From: Glandiceps talaboti
Lineage: Eukaryota; Hemichordata; Enteropneusta; Spengelidae
Length of the DNA: 64,000 bases
Assembly: GCF_964340395.1 (NCBI RefSeq)
Contig: NC_135561.1
Coordinates: 11,466,461-11,530,460 of the forward strand
Reading direction: 5' to 3'
Shown: piece after piece, positions 12,642 through 32,590 of the stretch
Numbering within the stretch: position 1 is the stretch's first letter
How the letters are laid out: each line of letters starts with the position of its first letter
The notes under the pieces: model-generated
Told to the model about the DNA's origin: nothing
What the model saw: the letters and a program-made list of their open reading frames with translations, nothing else
Databases searched by the model: none
Position numbers and translations under genes: made by a program

Positions 12642-15548
12642 TCCAGGAAGCTCCCAAGAACAAATAAACCCACATATTTATCTGATAAGAGAGTACGTGA
12701 TGAAGTTACTATTTTTAGAGTCTTTGCTATCAATAATTGTGCACCCTTAACCTACAATATAATTTACACTTTTAGAAACTACAACCCGCTTCATTTTACT
12801 GCAAGGGTTAAACTACTCTCTGACAAAACGAAAGCCAATTGTTGGCGTGAGTGTTGGTTTACGCATTCTAGAACGTACGACAATTTTATTGAAATCATTG
12901 GGGTTAGCACCACTAGCCGGTGGGTGAAATCAGACAATGGCTTTTCTAAGTTTTTACCTTCAGATGAGGCACGATCTCACAGACAAAGTTGCAATCCTTA
13001 CTTTGAAAAAAGAAAAGACACCACTGGTTGCTGGGCGATCGCCAAGATATTGAGATGTTGTTGTTTTTGTAATGGATATTTTGCAAGTTACCACTCGAGA
13101 TAACAATACAGGGCTTTGAAGGAGCAAAATTCATTGCTTCGTGTCCTGGAAAATGATGAGAGCAAAATATGTTTGGGTTCTGTGAGAAAATGCGCCGCCA
13201 TTGGCTAGTACATTGTCTTGCCCTTCAGACTAATTGGAGGTCATAAAATACAAACATCAAAGCGAACTAACTGGAACACTGTCCCGGGTCAGGGGTGATA
13301 CCTCTCGGGTGACATTTTAGTCAAATTAAGTTCATAACATTTTTTGTCCCCACGGATAACAGACAAAGCGAATGGCATTAAGAATTCAAACGGTGTTTCG
13401 CTGTCAGTGTTCAAGTATTTGGATAGTTAACAAAGGTAACTCCAGACTTTTGTAGATAAAAGGTAGAAAAATAATATTTGGGGATAAACAGTGACTGCCA
13501 ACATTTGACGTCAATGGTTTTGGCGACGGTGCGTTTAAAATCCACTAATATCAATTTACAAGTCATTTTTTTCGGAATATTGTATTTGTTATGAATCTTT
13601 ACACAAAAATCGGAAACAAACTAATCATCATATTTATTCTACAGTCCGTCACCTGGAAAAGTAAATAACTGCTGTTTTGATCCGGGCAGTATTTTTTTCC
13701 CCTACTGTTTGCAGTTTCGTACGCAAAAGCTGTCAGTATCAACAATGACAATTTACAAAAGGCCGGTTAAGACTTTAAATGCAGGGTATTATTACTGTAA
13801 ACAGTGCCCATGTGTTCCCGACACACTACAATACATCATCCGTTGTAATCCACGATATGAGTATGAAATATTAACAGCTGTTGGATACCCCCACATTGTG
13901 ACCTTTTCAACCGTTTTCTACACGCGAACAGATCACGTGACTGTATATGCGTCGTGTATGTTGTTGCAGCCCGTTGCCATATGTAAATATCGTAATACCC
14001 TGGGAAAACATTAGGCTATTTCCGAAATCAAATACAAAAAACATCGGACATGAAATTATAATTTAGTAATAATTTCACAAATGCTTCCGCGTGTTCTTCG
14101 ATCGAGGTCATATCAACCGAGGCCTATTGGAAAACAGAAAGACTACAAGACAGATTAGGTGAATAGGCGAATAAAATAATCAAGCCGCAATATTTTAATC
14201 CAGTATATATTATGAATATCCATAAATATAAAAACAGGTAGAATTACTGATGCACTAATATAAATATTACATGCATAGTTAATGATAATACAGGTTTACT
14301 ACATCTAAGGCAGTACGGGTAACACGAGCTACCGATAGTTCTTTCGTGCAATGCCCTCCCGGTATTTGTACACCGTTTTCCGACATTTGCAAATTGCACA
14401 GCGTGTTCCGATATCATTTAGTACATAAACTCAGTGGTGTTAAAATCATGATTTATTTCTCAGATGAAATCTCTGCTCAATCTGCGTAGACAAAGTCCGT
14501 TTACCTAAATATGTGTATGTGGTTATTATAAATTCCTTTTAACGTCAAAAGATATCAGGTTTTTTTTTCATATTTGTGCTAAGTAGCACTCATCGTGTTT
14601 TCAACTTTGAAAGTCAAATGCAAACGCTACATAGCTGTCATCTAAATTTACATTCATAAAATTGCCCTTACTGAAAACTAGGCCAAAGGACTATCAAGTA
14701 GAAATATATTGCCGCATAAAGGGGTCAATGAAAGAAAAGCTAGCATGGTTCTTACAGTGTCAACATAGTACACGCGTTATCCTAAACCTAATTTACATAT
14801 CATATTTACAAATGCAAATATTATCCAATGATATATGAGCATAACAGACTCCTTTTCTTTACATTTCACATAAAGATTCCAAGCTAAACATACAATGCAA
14901 GTTTCTTTCTTTTATCTGGGAGCAACCTGATCACGGCCCTCCAAAAGTGAAGGGATCACAAGAAAATACTATTTAAAAATCATTTTAAAGATTTTTCTGC
15001 AAAAAAAAAAGTTAAAAAAAATAAAAATGTGAAATTATATAACGGCAACGCATTGCCAATTACGGTCACTTTTAATGCAGACATATCGCTGAGTTTGAAA
15101 AATACAAAAAGTTATCATTTCCTTTGAAAGCTGTCGGTTATGACCCTTCTTCAGTACGTGGAGGAATTAAGGTTTCTACGCCACAGTTCACCCAGGACGT
15201 CTTTATAATTTGTAGTTGACACAACCACCAGGGAGCTTCCTTCCGTGTTTTGGTAAGCTTTGAGGGTATTATAGTTTACCCACGCAGAACTGAATCATCT
15301 ACGTTTCCATGGCGGGTTTAGAGACAGAATTAGCTACATGTATCATTAACACGAATGTTCCACTTGACTTGCTGTACAGTAAAAATATAAGGGTATAAAT
15401 CATCGACATTCAACAGTGTTCCTTCTTTCGTTTCGCGCCCTCGAATGTGTAGTACCACAATACAACGCGTGACGGATAACTAAAGTGTTCCAGCCACTTG
15501 TCTCATTCACTTATAACGTTTATATCAGGTGTATTAATACTGTTAGGT
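12642..15548. other. no supported gene
   Basis: The 101-aa frame at 13709-14014 has a CxxC...C pattern but too little context for a call. Homopolymer A and T runs occur near 14562 and 15001. The rest is AT-rich DNA with no visible repeats. Confidence 0.55.
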
Positions 15549-15760
15549 TCTCATATAGCGCTTTTCCCACACCGTGCTCAAAGAGCTTTACAGTTATTAC
15601 TCCTGGCTCGGATCAGAACGGCACAACGGCCCTTCAGTCTTCCTCATCTCTCCCCGGGGAGCATACAATCCATGTCAGCCACTTAAGCGCATAGGATTAA
15701 AGCCTTCACATTGCAACCTACATCCTACCAGGTCCCCAATTTTACAGCTGGGTTGACTGA
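15549..15760 (-). mobile_element. SINE-like dispersed repeat with AGCGCTATAT 3' motif
   Basis: On the minus strand it reads from CAACCCAGCTGTAAAATTGG through AGGGCCGTTGTGCCG and GATCCGAGCCAG to GTAAAGCTCTTTGAGCACG and AAAGCGCTATATGAG. It shares the AGGGCCG...GATCCG.GCCAG and GTAAAGC.CTTTGAG...AGCGCTAT blocks with 46817-47153. Such 3' ends are widespread in animal short repeats. It has no coding potential, and the short ORFs across it are incidental. Confidence 0.55.
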
Positions 15761-16550
15761 AATATAAAATGCCGGTGTTAATTATCAGCCCAGTAGCTAT
15801 AGTAGTGCTCTAAGTGTACTCACTTTTTGTAAACAATGTCGCCAGCAGACGAAAGCCAACTGTGTCACAATTAGAATACAGACAACTTTTATTGACATTT
15901 CATTCACTGATGGCAGTCAGCTAGGGTCTATCCTTTCCAATGAGTAAACATTGTATACAGATAGATTACATTTAGAGCTACAGCTACTGAGCTGATAATA
16001 AAAGCAGTCAATCCATCGTCATTTTACACCTGATATGAACATTCTAATAAGTGAATGGGGCAAGTAGCCGAAACACTTATCCTTGACGCGTTGTACTAGT
16101 AAAACTGGTATTCTAGTCATTCAACCATTTCCTCTCTATCTCTAGATCTGTCGACCATTTCAAAATTGATTTGGAAGGCCAGGGATAGCGATGGGACATA
16201 TTGATTGATACGTGCGTAATTCAAGACGGAAGGTGGTTGACTGTAAAGTAGGGAGTTGAACAATTTTGCCATTCTCCAGCTTGTTGAGCAGGAGTTCACA
16301 TGATCAACCCGTAGGCGGAAGTGCACAATTGCTGGCGGAGAAATGGAATATATTAATAAACTATACGTGTTTCACTCCGATGACGTCATGTATAGAATAC
16401 GTCATGTGTTCGTATAATATGAGGACGTACCTACCCTGCTTATCGTGAAAACAAGAATCGAATTACGCATCGTAAAAATTGTTGCGCGTCAGGCGACAGG
16501 TACACAGAGACAGGAGAGAGGTTGTTGGGGAGACCAATGTTTAATCACTA

Positions 16551-16552
<2 letters not shown>

Positions 16553-16590
<38 letters not shown>

Positions 16591-16738
16591 CATGTGTATG
16601 TATGTATGTATGTATGTATGTAGGTATGTATGTATGTATGTATGTATGTATGTATGTATGCATGCATGCATGCATGTATGTATGTATGCATGTATGTATG
16701 TATGTATGTATGTATATACATGTATGTATGTATGTATG

Positions 16739-16769
<31 letters not shown>

Positions 16770-16800
16770 GCATGTGTGTGTGTGTACGCGTGCGTGCGTG
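16553..16800. repeat. compound (TG)n - (TATG)n - (TGCA)n microsatellite
   Basis: A GT run (16553-16586) grades into TATG units with interspersed CATG-CATG blocks and ends in GTGTGTACGCGTGCGTGCG. Confidence 0.95.
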
Positions 16801-18429
16801 AATGCATATATGGCAAGTTTTGTTTGTTTTATGTTGTTCAATTTGTAGAGGAATTTTACAAAGAATCGTCCTTTTATTATTAATTATGTATCAAATGAAA
16901 AAAATGTCACTGTGATAAGAATAAATCTAAAACAAACTTACCTGAAAACGTATAGAACAGCTTTCCAATTCACCAAAACAATCTCTGACGTCACTCCTTT
17001 TCCCACAAAATTATCCCACCTTCTTTCATTTCTGATTAGACCCTGGTTGTTGCAATCGGTATCACACGTGGCGTGAAGGTTTATTTATATAATTGGTCTG
17101 TTTTTGTCATTAGATGAATGTAAGTTTGAAATGCTATTTTTCCAACCTTATAGATGGTTTCAGAAAAGAAGTATCCTGTTTAATTTGTGGCGGTATCGAT
17201 ATTACCGGTTGTGAAACGGAAATTATGACTTATTATACCATCAATCGTGGCTACATATTACGATTTTATGCGATCTGTATGGCACACCATTCAGTAGATT
17301 ATCGTTCACTACTTGCAGACTGTCGTCTACAATAACATAAAGAAATAACATTAACATCATAAAAAATACTCATTATTCGAGGCTTACGTTAAAATGAAGG
17401 GATCCGTCTGTAGTGTATTCCGAGTTCAATATCCGGTCATAAACTTATAAAATGGCCATTTTTTTTTTCCACAAAACTCGAATAAAAGTGGCATCGTTAT
17501 TTCAGAAATCAAATGATACGACATAAAAGTAACGAGGATATGCCCTAAGTATTACTTAAGACAGTCCAATCGTTTCACCTCCACCGCTTTTGATGTATTC
17601 TATGGCACCTCATAAACTATAATGTGAGTAGTATTCCAGACACGGCTTCACCCCCCCCACCACCACCACCACAACCCTCCTACACCTGGGTCTTTGGAGA
17701 ATACCTAGGGCAAGTACAATTGAAAGAATAATATTACACGAGGTATAATTGTATGTTCTACATCAATAAGCACGACAGACTTCCTGTGTCCGTGTTCGAT
17801 CCCGCCAAGAAACTACAAATACTCAATTCATAGAAAGTTGTGTATATCAGAAATGTGATACAACTTGACTTCACCCTTCAGTTGTTACAGGTACTTCTCA
17901 CAATTATAGCAAAAGATCGATTGATTTGTTTTCAATCTAGTGGTGCAAAGGTAGTGTAGAAATTGAAAAAAAAACTACGTCAGACCACCGAGATGTTGTA
18001 TACAATCATTAACACTGGTCAGGTCTGAGCGTTTATCTCGAAATGTCCATTTCAGCGGGATCTCGTGATGTAGTTCCAGACGATATCGCTTTCGCGCCAC
18101 TGCGACGCAGGTCAATTAGTTCATGAGTCCTGGGACCGTCTGCTCAGACGGTTAAGAAGGTGCACAACGCCACCATCATGCCCCCTCTGAAGACGTGATG
18201 TAAATACATCAACTTTCTCTGTGAATGTCTCTTGGGGCCGGTCGTTTTGATGTTCGCTCGTTATAATAACAGATTTCATGACAATAATTTTTATGGTAAA
18301 CAGTAACATTTATAGGGATAAGTATGAAAATTATACTGTAGTAAATATCGCTAATAAGTGTGACTAACATATTAATGTGTTTTCTTTTATTCATTTTTAC
18401 CTTCTGTAAGGGAAGATTGTGTTATGTTT

Positions 18430-18430
<1 letters not shown>

Positions 18431-18527
<97 letters not shown>

Positions 18528-18532
18528 GTCTG

Positions 18533-18570
<38 letters not shown>

Positions 18571-18620
18571 ATGTCTGTTAGTCAGTCAGTCAGTCAGTCA
18601 GTCAGTCAGTCTGTCTGTCT
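18431..18620. repeat. compound (TATC)n - (TGTC)n - (AGTC)n microsatellite
   Basis: Three adjoining blocks whose units differ by single-base steps: ATCT to about 18526, GTCT to about 18567, CAGT from 18581. Confidence 0.95.
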
Positions 18621-19575
18621 CTTAAGTATGCACGCTTCGAATTCCATAGAAGGTGGTACATACATTGATGATAACATAGCGCACGTGTCCTGTAAAGGTT
18701 GTTTGTGTATAGTTTAGTTTCAATGAGGATTTGCATAATTAAAGAGTTTTGGCCATTAGGCAATATCTTGAGAATGAAATCTTAAAATTCCATAAACTTT
18801 GGTACATACATTAACATTAACAGAGCGCAAGTGCATTGTCAAGCATACAAGTGTAGCTTTTGATTTCCATGAGTACTTTACATACATTATGTTTTTTTTA
18901 ATAATTAGGCAATATCTTAAGAATTTAATCTATATCTTTCATATAATGTTATAAATACATCGACAATAAAACACATGTGCATTATAAACCTTAGTGAGAT
19001 ATAGCTTTTCATTGTAATGAGCAATTTACATAATTACTGTTTGGTAATAAGGCATTACCTTACGATTGCAAGCTTCAAATTTCATATAATTTGGTATATT
19101 CACTTGTGAGAATAAAGCACATTGTACATTTTAAAATGTCAATGAGTCCTTTGCTTAACTACTTTTGGCAATTAGGCAGTATTTAAAAAAAACATCAAAT
19201 TCTATAATTTGGTATATTCATTGGTGATAACAAAGCCCAAGCGTCTGATATAGCTAAATGATGTAGTTTTTTTAATTAGGTGGCTAATTTGCATGAATAG
19301 TAATTTTTGGTAATTAGGCAAATTTATGCAAGTTTGGTAATTGCATTGGTGATAACAAAGCGCAAATGGTTGATATCGCGTGCTGCGATAGTTCTGCACA
19401 CTTCTTTTGAGTTATTTGAACAATTAATGATTTTTTTAATAATGTAATATCTTTATGTATATTTCAAATTTCATATGACTTGGTTCATACATTGACGAAT
19501 GCAAAACGAACGTGTTCTATATCTGAATAATGCATAATGTCATGTAATTTGGTATATACGTTGATGATATTAGGA
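18620..19575 (+). repeat. degenerate tandem array, unit about 146 bp
   Basis: The anchor TTTGGTAcATacATTGaTGAtAACaaAGCGCa recurs in diverged form near 18652, 18799, 18947, 19089, 19208, 19333, 19479 and 19548. Between anchors, the phrases AATTAGGCAATATCTTAAGAA, TTTGCATAATTA and CTTCAAATTTCATATAA repeat in constant order. The earliest spacings are 147 and 148 bp; later units are shorter through deletions. The array starts exactly where the tetranucleotide microsatellite at 18431-18620 stops. Confidence 0.8.
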
Positions 19576-24615
<5,040 letters not shown>

Positions 24616-27600
24616 ATAACTCTGACATGCATGTAAATTCGTTACTTCTGCTGTCAATTTACGATATTCATGTTATTGTATTACAGTTATTGATATTGGC
24701 ATTCTTGTCAAAATTTAGACATCGCCATCAACTTATTAAACTGTTATTGCGTCATTTCGTCAAGATGAGTGCCATCTTTAGGATGACATTATAAACTTGA
24801 GTATAAATGTACTCTAAGACTTGTGAGGAAATCATGAGATGATGGTTCACATAATTAATTTTGAGTAATAGTAAACGTCTTTAAAAGCCAATTTTGTCGT
24901 TATTTGTTGCTCAAGTTAGGAAACAGCATTATACATATTGAAATAAAAATTATTACATAGAGTGCCAAATTAGTATTCATTATGTAAATTAATATGAATA
25001 TATGAATATGACCTACTTCTGGTGGCTGGAAGTATAGTTTGATATTTCGATTTTGTTCTCCTTGTGAGGTAAAAACTCGATAACCTATCCCAGTATTTTT
25101 TTTCTTTTTACATAAATGGTTGTGAACAGCAGAAATGAATTTAGTATAAAAAAATGACTAGAACTCTGACTTTTAAGTTTTAAATCCTCTTATCGTAACA
25201 TTTTACGGGCCACTTACTTAGCTTTTAAAATAATTCAAGATTGCGCAAAGATATGTGAAGCACCAGTCTCGTTCTATTCGTCAAATCATTTTCCCGCCAA
25301 GGTAAAATGTGAACATATATTAGCGGTATTCTAAAGTTTTTTATTATTTTCAATTTATTTTGGATTTAGATAATAGAATAACCGATAATTAATCAATAAT
25401 TCCCCCCAAAATATTGTTTATTTTTTCAAATTCAGAGGAAATTTCAGTTCCGCTTGTTTGTTTGTTTGTTTACTAGTACTATTATAGTGAATTGCAATTG
25501 GAGTGATAATGCTGATAGCAGGTACATCAAAATGTATAGATACATTTATGAGCATACTCACTTACATATTCGCGGACATTGTTATCAAAGCTGACACAAT
25601 ATGCAAGACGAATGCATTGATATTATAAAGACCGACAGCTTGGATGTATGACAATCACATAAATTATGTAGACGAATGTTGATCGTCAGCTTCACGCGAG
25701 GCGACAGAAGCTACATCCGGTCAGAAACTTGTGTGCACGTATGAAACGATAATAACGGAAGTATCTGCGTTTTTTTCTCTCGATGATTCAGAAAGCATGA
25801 ATGCAAGTAGTTAAATTTCCAGGATAATTACCCGAAGTAATAAAATTGGATGGTTGTCAATATATCGGTTATATTACACGATTCAATTCAAATGCCGACA
25901 AGGTCGCGATCGTCTGGATTTACTTTCAACGCACGCTTGATAATTTAGTGACGGTGGTTCGGCTTCTCTTATTGCAAATTCGCTCCCCGCGACCCTCGTG
26001 GTAGTACGCTTCCAGCTAACATTCCCATTAAATCATTTTTCAATAATGACGTTTATTTTTTTTTATAAACTACTACTACTACAAAGAGTTTGAAATGGGT
26101 CGATACCAAACAGACGTTGCATTGCTCGCTTGGCTGACAGTATCAATATTGTATGGTTGAAATGTAGGTGAATACGAGACTGCGAAATAAACAAGTAACT
26201 TAGGAGATTGCCGTATGATTCAATAATAATGTAGAAATAAAAAGGCGGAAAAGATCTATTAAGATTACAAGTTGAAAAGGTTGTCGGTCTTAACCCCGAC
26301 TGAATTCACAAAGCTGATCTAAAAGTTAGAACTGCGAATTGAGTACAAGCCTGGGAAAAATTTGTGTCTTCTGCGAAACAAACTTTGCATGCGTACAGCT
26401 AAGCTGGCCACATATTGAACAAATGTCTTCCTTCTTGCCATTCCTACGTGCGCCAAAAACTTGATGAAATTGTATTGGCAAAATTGTGGTTTTCGAATTA
26501 GGCTAAAATTGGCGTTGACGACATTCACATTATGCTCGATCCACATCACAACTTAATGTCAGATACGTCATCAGTTTTGTTGTCATGTACGAGAGCGAGA
26601 GAAAGAGCGACTATTCTGGCAAAGGTTGACTTGAATAGACACATTTCAAAGAAACTGTCTAATTTCCAAGCTCTTCGGATCCATGAAAATTAATATTCAC
26701 GAGTCAAAATTGTCAAGGACTAGTGTTTGTGGGTACTATTATCAAAGATATTTTTCCTGGATGAGCGAATCATTGTTAGTCTGTGAGAATGAGATATTAT
26801 GCCCCAATATTGTTCTTGGGAAGCTCAACCAAGGGGATACCAGTGGCCTCAACTAAGGAGTCTTGTCACTGCGAGTCGAAGACGAGTAATAGCAAACCCA
26901 CTATGTCTCCAGTATTTTCTGGCTGAAAAAAAGTACCGGGACATAATGTAATTATGCTTGCGCAAGGATAATTTATGAAAAAACACGAAAAATAATGGCA
27001 AATTTGAACGTTTAGCCTCATATGTTGAACACCGACAAACCCACGACGTAATTCGCGCGTTGTCGTGACGATAGACCAACCGAAATATAGACCTAAATCC
27101 CATAATTATGTTCGAACGCATTCAACTTGGTTTCATCATCGCAAACCGTTCTTAACGTACGTGCCGCCCCACTGGGAAATGTTTCGAAGTGTAGCGGAAG
27201 AAATTGGTTAGCGTGAGGTACGGCCATTGTCACAACAACAACAACAACAACATATTAACATGATACTCCTTTGAATTTAGAAATTTGGTTTAACTCACAA
27301 CACAACCAGCGTTACCTTAGATTACATTCAACACTACCCCCACCCCATCGCTATCCCCAACATCCTCCGAATCACCTTGACCAAAAATCAACGAATGTAA
27401 TTTGTCGGATCAAAAGATTTAGAGCAAGACGATGGAAATGACACTCAGGGTGAAACTGAAACTGGCCAGGTTGTTTGCTTAATGACCTTTAATGACGTAT
27501 ATGTGTACATGAGAGGTCACAAGCCTCGCCTTCACGCTAAAGTATGCGCAGTGCACATTTCTTTCGTTGTTGGAACACAAATTAGGTACTGGAAGTATCT

Positions 27601-28925
27601 AGAGAAATTCACAGAGTAAACATTCATTGCAATCTATAAAAATAGATGATAAAGTATACTATAACGAGTGTATACATTATTACAAGCTTCGAGACATGTA
27701 ACCCACAATCAGCCTTCAGAGTTAACTGTATAGTCTGTCTATAAATAATTCGCCTCTTTGCCTTCAGACTTACTACACGGGTATAGCAATATGTCGTCCC
27801 CGCAGAGTAAATCTGTATCTATTTATACGCGGGGGTGGAATAGCCGAGCTGTTTGGTTTGGTTTGGTTTCATGAACATTTATCGATTTGGGCACATTTTG
27901 CGTGTAACAGTAGGGGATATATTGTGTATTTAATTGAATTAGAAAACCCACACAGACTAATCAAAAACGTTCCTGCTCCAGCACGGATCGTTATAATATT
28001 TTTAGTATTTAAATTTCTATAAAGAGTAAACAGTTACAGATATTGTAATAAATGTATTTTTCGGGGACATAATTCATGATATAGATATTTGTTCGTGGAA
28101 TTGAAACCAGGAGTGACTCACGACAGGTAGTCACATCTCAGTAGTGTTCACAGCCATGGTTTAACCTGCAACATCAAATCTTTGCGTATTAAATTACACG
28201 GCCTTACCCTTATTTCAAACCATCACATGCCAACATGATTTATTCGCAATCGTTCAAACGTACGATACGGGGGGTGGAATCACAAGCGGGCGAAACTACA
28301 TGGCTATTGAACAAACCGCGAACTAATATTTGTACGACTCGAAACATCTCTGTGGGAGACTAGTAATAATATTAATATCCCTGCGTTTTCTCTTGAGCTC
28401 TAGAAAGCACAAGAAATATGGTGTTATGAGTGACGATGTCTGACATCTACTATCCCGTATGGACCCTTCTCATTTCCAATGTTTCATGCCAATTACTATG
28501 TGTCCCCTGTGTATGTTCTAGGCTAATACATTTGATTTACGCATTTATAAAATCACGGAGAAGTACACAATTAACTCTACTACGCCTGTAATACTTCACA
28601 ATCTCGATAAACATGATGCCACAATCCATCTCACGGTCAACACTCGGTATATAATATGGTCGCAGCGATCAAGATCAATATTCTTATGTCGTCCCCCTCC
28701 CCAAACACTTAATTTCTTTCAGATTCTAAATACTTCATATTGACCTAGTGTTTATCATTTAGTTATATGCAGTTGTTATAGATATTAAAACATTATGAAG
28801 GTGAATAAGAATAGGATTACTTTATTTTCAGAAATTTAGAATATTTCACGAAGTTGATAAGATAGTAGGCCTAGTGGAATTGTCTTTAAAAAGTGCATTT
28901 ATTATAGCTTTGTTTCTGCCATGCT
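24616..28925. other. no supported gene
   Basis: Short GTTT (25453-25470) and CAA (27234-27249) runs. The minus-strand frames at 26319-26549 and 26849-27121 are unrecognised. Nothing else is visible. Confidence 0.55.
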
Positions 28926-28950
28926 TTTGTTGTTGATGATGATGAAAAAG

Positions 28951-28984
<34 letters not shown>

Positions 28985-29009
28985 CGTCGTCGTCGTTGTT
29001 GTTGTTGTC
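28926..29009. repeat. (TTG)n / (TCG)n trinucleotide repeat
   Basis: TTG units interrupted by GAT and TCG units. Confidence 0.95.
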
Positions 29010-29783
29010 GAATTTACGACAGAAGAATTACCACCGTGATCTAATTGCACACCAGTAAAACATGATCAGCTTTGTTTACAATGATGCGAAGTCATATCTT
29101 TACATAAAATACACGCGCGGGAAAAAAGTTCACATTTGATAGATTGCACGTTTATCGATTACATTGGCCGTATGGATGAGAGGTATTTAGTTTGGATTTT
29201 TATTTAATGAAACATATTTTTATACTTGAAAAAAATTTGAAACAATAGAAGCTTAGACCAAGTCCATAAGGTTATTTGTAATTCAATGAATTGCAAACAA
29301 CTACAAATATGTCTAAAATGGTTGTTATTGTACGTACAGGAAGTGATTTGTAAACAAACTTTAGACACATTTTTTGCAGTTGCTACAATGTATTGAGTTA
29401 CACACATAGACTTGGTCTTTATGATTATTTCAAGGTATTTTTGACGTCGACAATACAGAAAATTTCTTCTTCTTTTTTAAATCCAAAATAGACATTTATT
29501 CCTCATCCGTGACCACTTTAATCAGAAATACAATATCTCAACTTTCTGAAAAAAAATTAAGAATGTCATCATTTTTATAACATTTCACCAAAACCACACA
29601 GTGAACGTTCTGCTTGTTCTATTTTTAGTTTTTAATATGTCAGCAAAGATGCGCAGTGCACGAATTTCTGCAAACAACACAGTGTATGATAAAATAAGAG
29701 CAGTATTCATGTTAATCATTTAGTCCAGGGACGACTTCTGGAGTCCGGTTTCCCATGACTCCACTAAAATCTTTCAAAAGAAA

Positions 29784-29856
29784 GCAGACGATATAGAGAA
29801 CTTTTAGCATTTCATAAAGAGCAGACGACATAAGCATTTTTAGAATGTCATAAAGA
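29784..29856 (+). repeat. 37-bp tandem duplication
   Basis: GCAGACGAtAtAGAgaACTTTTAG...TCATAAAGA at 29784-29820 is repeated with changes at 29821-29856. Confidence 0.7.
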
Positions 29857-30491
29857 GCAACATGTTTCGATATTTTGTAGTAGTTGGCCTGAATTTAAAT
29901 CCTAGATTCCAACATTAGTGTTATAATATAGAAGGATTACAAAGGGCAATGTTTTGTTCAGGACCAAATCTATTTATAGCTGTACCAGAAAACTGTTTTT
30001 CACACCAAATCGTACTCCGAATATGGCCTTTAGTATATTCATTCTAGTATTGCATACAAGACACATTGCTATGTTTTAGAGACGTCGTATTTCAGGATTT
30101 CAGAACACACAAAATAATTATAATTTATTCTACGCGTTTCATTTTAGAAATCGGGTGATATTAAATGCATTGAACAATCAAGTCTGCCGATGTAATTGTA
30201 TTTGATCAAATAAAGGTTAGTGCGTATGTTGTGTGGAATATTTCGGAAATTGAGTGTTTGGACGTAGTCTACTGCTTATGCTAATTAAAGCAAATATTAA
30301 TTTCGTGAATGGAGCCCGACTGGTAATTTATGCACCCACAGTAATAAATGCAAACTATCGAATGTATTACATCATACTGGATTTTAGACCCGTTTATATG
30401 TATAAAGGACGAATATGGCCTATTTAATATCACTGTAGCACCTAAATAATTGTGTAACACTTAGGTCTTATACATTTTATTTTGTCTTCTC

Positions 30492-30493
<2 letters not shown>

Positions 30494-30586
<93 letters not shown>
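30494..30586. repeat. (CT)n tract
   Basis: About 46 units, uninterrupted. Confidence 0.97.
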
Positions 30587-30590
<4 letters not shown>

Positions 30591-31509
30591 GCAAAGACTT
30601 GTTTAAACACATTACATTTGCATTACGTTGTAACTTCTCTTGCTCTGTACGATGCTGCAGGGCAGTGATCTGAACAGTTTGTTGTCCTTGGTGACGTAAC
30701 ATTACAAATGAGTCGACACTTACATTTTAAGTGGTTCAATTTTGTGTTCTGAAGACGTTGTTTATTGGATGAAGAAGCTTGTTATCGGATTTGCTCGGAT
30801 CTCATTTTTCAAATACTATATTTGAGAGCATACCTTCGTACGGTCACGAGTATTTACATGGGACCAACAAATGACTAAACATGCATTTATTTGAAAGTGG
30901 AATCAACGGTTGTTAGAGTGTCACTTTCGACGACGGTTTCCGTACTATAACTATAACAATGACGGCTATATTGATGGATAAAGGTATTCCGCTCCCTCAA
31001 GTTAACTAAAAGCGTTAGTATACTTTAAGTATTAATCTTACATGTTCATCATGTGACCGTGAATATACGTCATATTCACAGGAACCAAAGCGAATTTTCA
31101 TCCACAGACGATAACATATGCTACTTGACGCGATACCAGAATTACCTTGATGTTAGTCTATCAATTGAGGTTACTCTGTTTGGAGAAAGTGGGATGCCTC
31201 CAAGTTCACTGGGGAGTCATGTATCACATTGTTCTGATCGTCAACTTCTTCGGTTTAATTAGCCACGATATGGTTTTCGCTTGTTGCAATCAAAATAAAA
31301 ACACAAAGCAAAAGAACACAGACCAGAATTTTGATATGAATACCCAGCCAGAATAATATGATGTATTAATAAAACATGTTTCAAAATTTATGTCTGGTGA
31401 CACTGTTCTCTCGTCTATCATTCAAACAGCGTGGAGCAACGTCTGAATAGTAAATGTGTGTATTTCAAAATGTTGTTTATATTTATATTTTGCGATATAT
31501 ATACATACG

Positions 31510-31510
<1 letters not shown>

Positions 31511-31569
<59 letters not shown>

Positions 31570-31570
31570 T
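31511..31570. repeat. (AT)n tract
   Basis: About 60 bp of AT with one CATA interruption. AT-rich, IY-encoding sequence continues to about 31640. Confidence 0.93.
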
Positions 31571-32590
31571 ATGTATATTACATAATTATAATATATATAT
31601 TAATTTTATTTATATATTTAAAAAAATATATATATGCAATACGATGTATTTACATAGATTAAAATTTGATTTACTTTTTATCCATTTTCCTAGTTAGTAA
31701 TACTATTACACTTTTTTAATATTATAATTTATCTATTTTGATCTGCTTAGCTAAACTGGACGCCTGCATATACAACCATACATGTACCCAGTATGACTGT
31801 CGTTCGGTACATGTTTTGCATATTCGACAAAAATAACACAACATAATGCCGCTCTCCAATTATATTATGGACCTCAGAATCCATAGATATGGAAAAAAAA
31901 CATTATCATAATAATGGGGTATGTTTTTTTTTTCTGTCAATGGCTAATCGATGCCTGAGTTTGAAAGCGTACAGTAAAGACGGCAATTACACTGTCACTA
32001 AACGAGACGTATGAAACGCACAGACATCGTATATGGTACAACATTTATGTAGCTCGATTCGATAATGTCAACAGGGCACGCTCCGAGAACAAAAGACATG
32101 CGTTCTGGAGTCTCCCCCCTCATGTCACTGTGCGAGATTGACAGCTGATATGACCTTTGACCTTTTTAATTTACCAAAGTTGAAAACATCACCTTTTAAA
32201 TGAGTCACTTATGAATAATTACTGTACTATTAAATATCAAAATATGAACACGGCCCCACCTCTTTTCATAGTGGAATAGCCTTATTGATGAGTTAATGGT
32301 GATCTTTGTTGACAATGGCGTCCGCCGTTCTAGGATATTTTTTATTTATAAAAACCTGAGGATAAAAGCATCTCTAGGTTATCGTTTTCTTTATACATAA
32401 ATGTATATACTTGTTAACGCTACAGGTTTATAAAATGTGTCAGAAGTGGCGGTATATTCTCTGTTGCGCAGCAAGCACGTAAAATTCCATTAAACTAAAC
32501 TTCTCAAATTGTCAAAATTCGCACCTTTCGCGAGTGTGCAGCTTTTCCCCTGTTGAAAGATTAACTTGTAAATGTTCGCATACATTGAAC

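Noticed and set aside
13709-14014. 101-aa frame with YYYCKQCPCVPDTLQYIIRC, resembling a retrotransposon zinc knuckle
   Set aside because: The pattern is partial, the rest of the frame has no transposon resemblance, and no second copy supports it.
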